DNA from: Candidatus Woesearchaeota archaeon
Lineage (GTDB): Archaea; Nanobdellota; Nanobdellia; Woesearchaeales; WAPY01
Direction: 5' to 3'
Length of the DNA stretch: 21,632 nt
Assembly (NCBI GenBank): GCA_015520525.1
Contig: WAPY01000016.1
Location: forward strand, 1-21,632
In this document: positions 21,180 through 21,632 of the stretch, one piece after another
Numbering within the stretch: the stretch's first letter is position 1
Layout: the number at the start of each line of letters is the position of its first letter
Program-made: the position numbers and the translations under genes
The notes under the pieces: generated by a model
Database searches by the model: none
What the model was told of the DNA's origin: nothing
What the model saw: only the letters and a program-made list of their open reading frames with translations

Positions 21180-21223
21180 AAATTTATAATCTTTTAACAT
21201 AAGTAAGAATAAAAGTTTATAAC
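21180..21223. promoter_or_regulatory. Divergent promoter region, acylphosphatase and right-end gene
   Basis: AAATTTATAAT (21180-21190) can serve as a TATA box in both directions: on the minus strand ATTATAAATT predicts a start near 21160, and on the plus strand it predicts one near 21211. A further AGTTTATAAC (21214-21223) lies about 26 bp upstream of the plus-strand ATG and would give a leaderless message instead. Confidence 0.4.
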
Positions 21224-21244
21224 ATAATATACGAGGCGATTAAT

Positions 21245-21632
21245 ATGAATAATAAAAATCCGAAGGATATGTATAAAATAAGTGATAAAAGAAGTTTGGA
21301 TGAGATACTTGAAAAAAATGAAGACTTTGGTTTTAAAGAGGTTTCTGACAGTATATTAAGTTATGTTACTGGTCATCATCCTGGTTATTTAGGACCAACT
21401 ACCTTTCCTGTAAAATTTACTCATGAAACTGAAGAGGAAAGGAGAAAAAGATTAAAATTATTTAAAAAAGCTGTTGAAGGAATCCATGAGATTGATGAAG
21501 GTTTATACTCTGCGTTGGAAGAATGTGGAAAAGCAGGAAACAATTCCAATGAAATAAATAATGCTACGGATAAAATGAAGAAATATTCAAAGAATGCAAT
21601 TGATTACTTCCAAAACTTAATGAGCAATATTG
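21245..21632 (+). CDS. Unknown helical protein, N-terminal 129 residues (runs off right end)
   Basis: The visible part starts MNNKNPKDMYKISDKRSLDE. It is strongly charged and mostly helical, with a non-helical middle (YVTGHHPGYLGPTTFPVKF) and then a helix with EEERRKRLKLFKKAVEG. No known domain, signal peptide or membrane helix was recognised. GAGGCGAT (21233-21240) is upstream, a variant of the GGTGAT site. Codon use appears as AT-rich as the neighbours. The protein continues past the window end, so nothing can be said about its function. Confidence 0.65.
   Translation, partial: MNNKNPKDMYKISDKRSLDEILEKNEDFGFKEVSDSILSYVTGHHPGYLGPTTFPVKFTHETEEERRKRLKLFKKAVEGIHEIDEGLYSALEECGKAGNNSNEINNATDKMKKYSKNAIDYFQNLMSNI

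Noticed and set aside
1..21632. CRISPR arrays, insertion sequences, rRNA genes.
   Set aside because: No regularly spaced repeats, transposase motifs or rRNA-like stretches were seen in reading the window.

Overview
The window looks like an archaeal chromosome segment, most likely from a DPANN lineage of the Woesearchaeota/Pacearchaeota kind. The case for Archaea is direct: a deoxyhypusine synthase, an Orc1/Cdc6-type initiator, a UPF0282 metallo-hydrolase, a tRNA-Thr with a 19-nt bulge-helix-bulge intron and no encoded CCA, TATA boxes about 26 bp upstream of start codons, and GGTG-type ribosome binding sites. The DPANN assignment rests on softer signs: AT-rich DNA, many small membrane proteins beginning with Lys-Lys-Gly/Ala, a tiny zinc-ribbon protein of a type common there, and very tight gene packing. 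It is an inference.

Layout. Positions 1-894 hold a divergent pair: the start of a GT4 glycosyltransferase (minus) and a Sua5/TsaC threonylcarbamoyl-AMP synthase (plus). Positions 921-6922 are a plus-strand run of ten genes. Nine encode proteins with one N-terminal membrane helix. Several of these have prepilin-like N-termini, two are Cys-patterned paralogues, two are tiny proteins of 55 and 40 aa, and one carries an intact M23 (LytM) metallopeptidase domain. This surface-protein operon is the least explained and most interesting part of the window. A zinc-ribbon gene and a split tRNA-Thr(CGT) follow.

Positions 7029-9799 (minus) form an operon of deoxyhypusine synthase, a PLP-dependent amino-acid decarboxylase and an agmatinase-family enzyme. 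Together they could make the hypusine precursor from arginine, or build hypusine on aIF5A through an agmatine intermediate. The leader of this operon can fold into a nested stem that ends just before the ribosome binding site. A two-helix membrane protein (10007-10462, plus) is divergent from it.

Positions 10467-13295 (minus) hold a membrane/lipid-flavoured operon: a flippase-like UPF0104-type membrane protein, a patatin-like lipase and the UPF0282 hydrolase. Positions 13350-18175 (minus) are a PadR-controlled MacB-like ABC system: PadR regulator, ATPase, an Ig-repeat surface protein anchored by a C-terminal helix, and two paralogous FtsX/MacB permeases. A perfect inverted repeat overlaps the padR TATA box. 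Positions 18246-20738 (minus) are serS, a previously hidden 46-aa ORF, and a compact cdc6/orc1 gene. Positions 20822-21100 (minus) are an acylphosphatase, and a partial gene of unknown function runs off the right end.

A feature shared across operons is the heptamer TAAAATG at about twelve start codons. At seven gene junctions it is the stop codon, one A, then the next ATG, which suggests termination-coupled reinitiation. No CRISPR array, insertion sequence or rRNA was seen, and no gap between genes exceeds about 210 bp.
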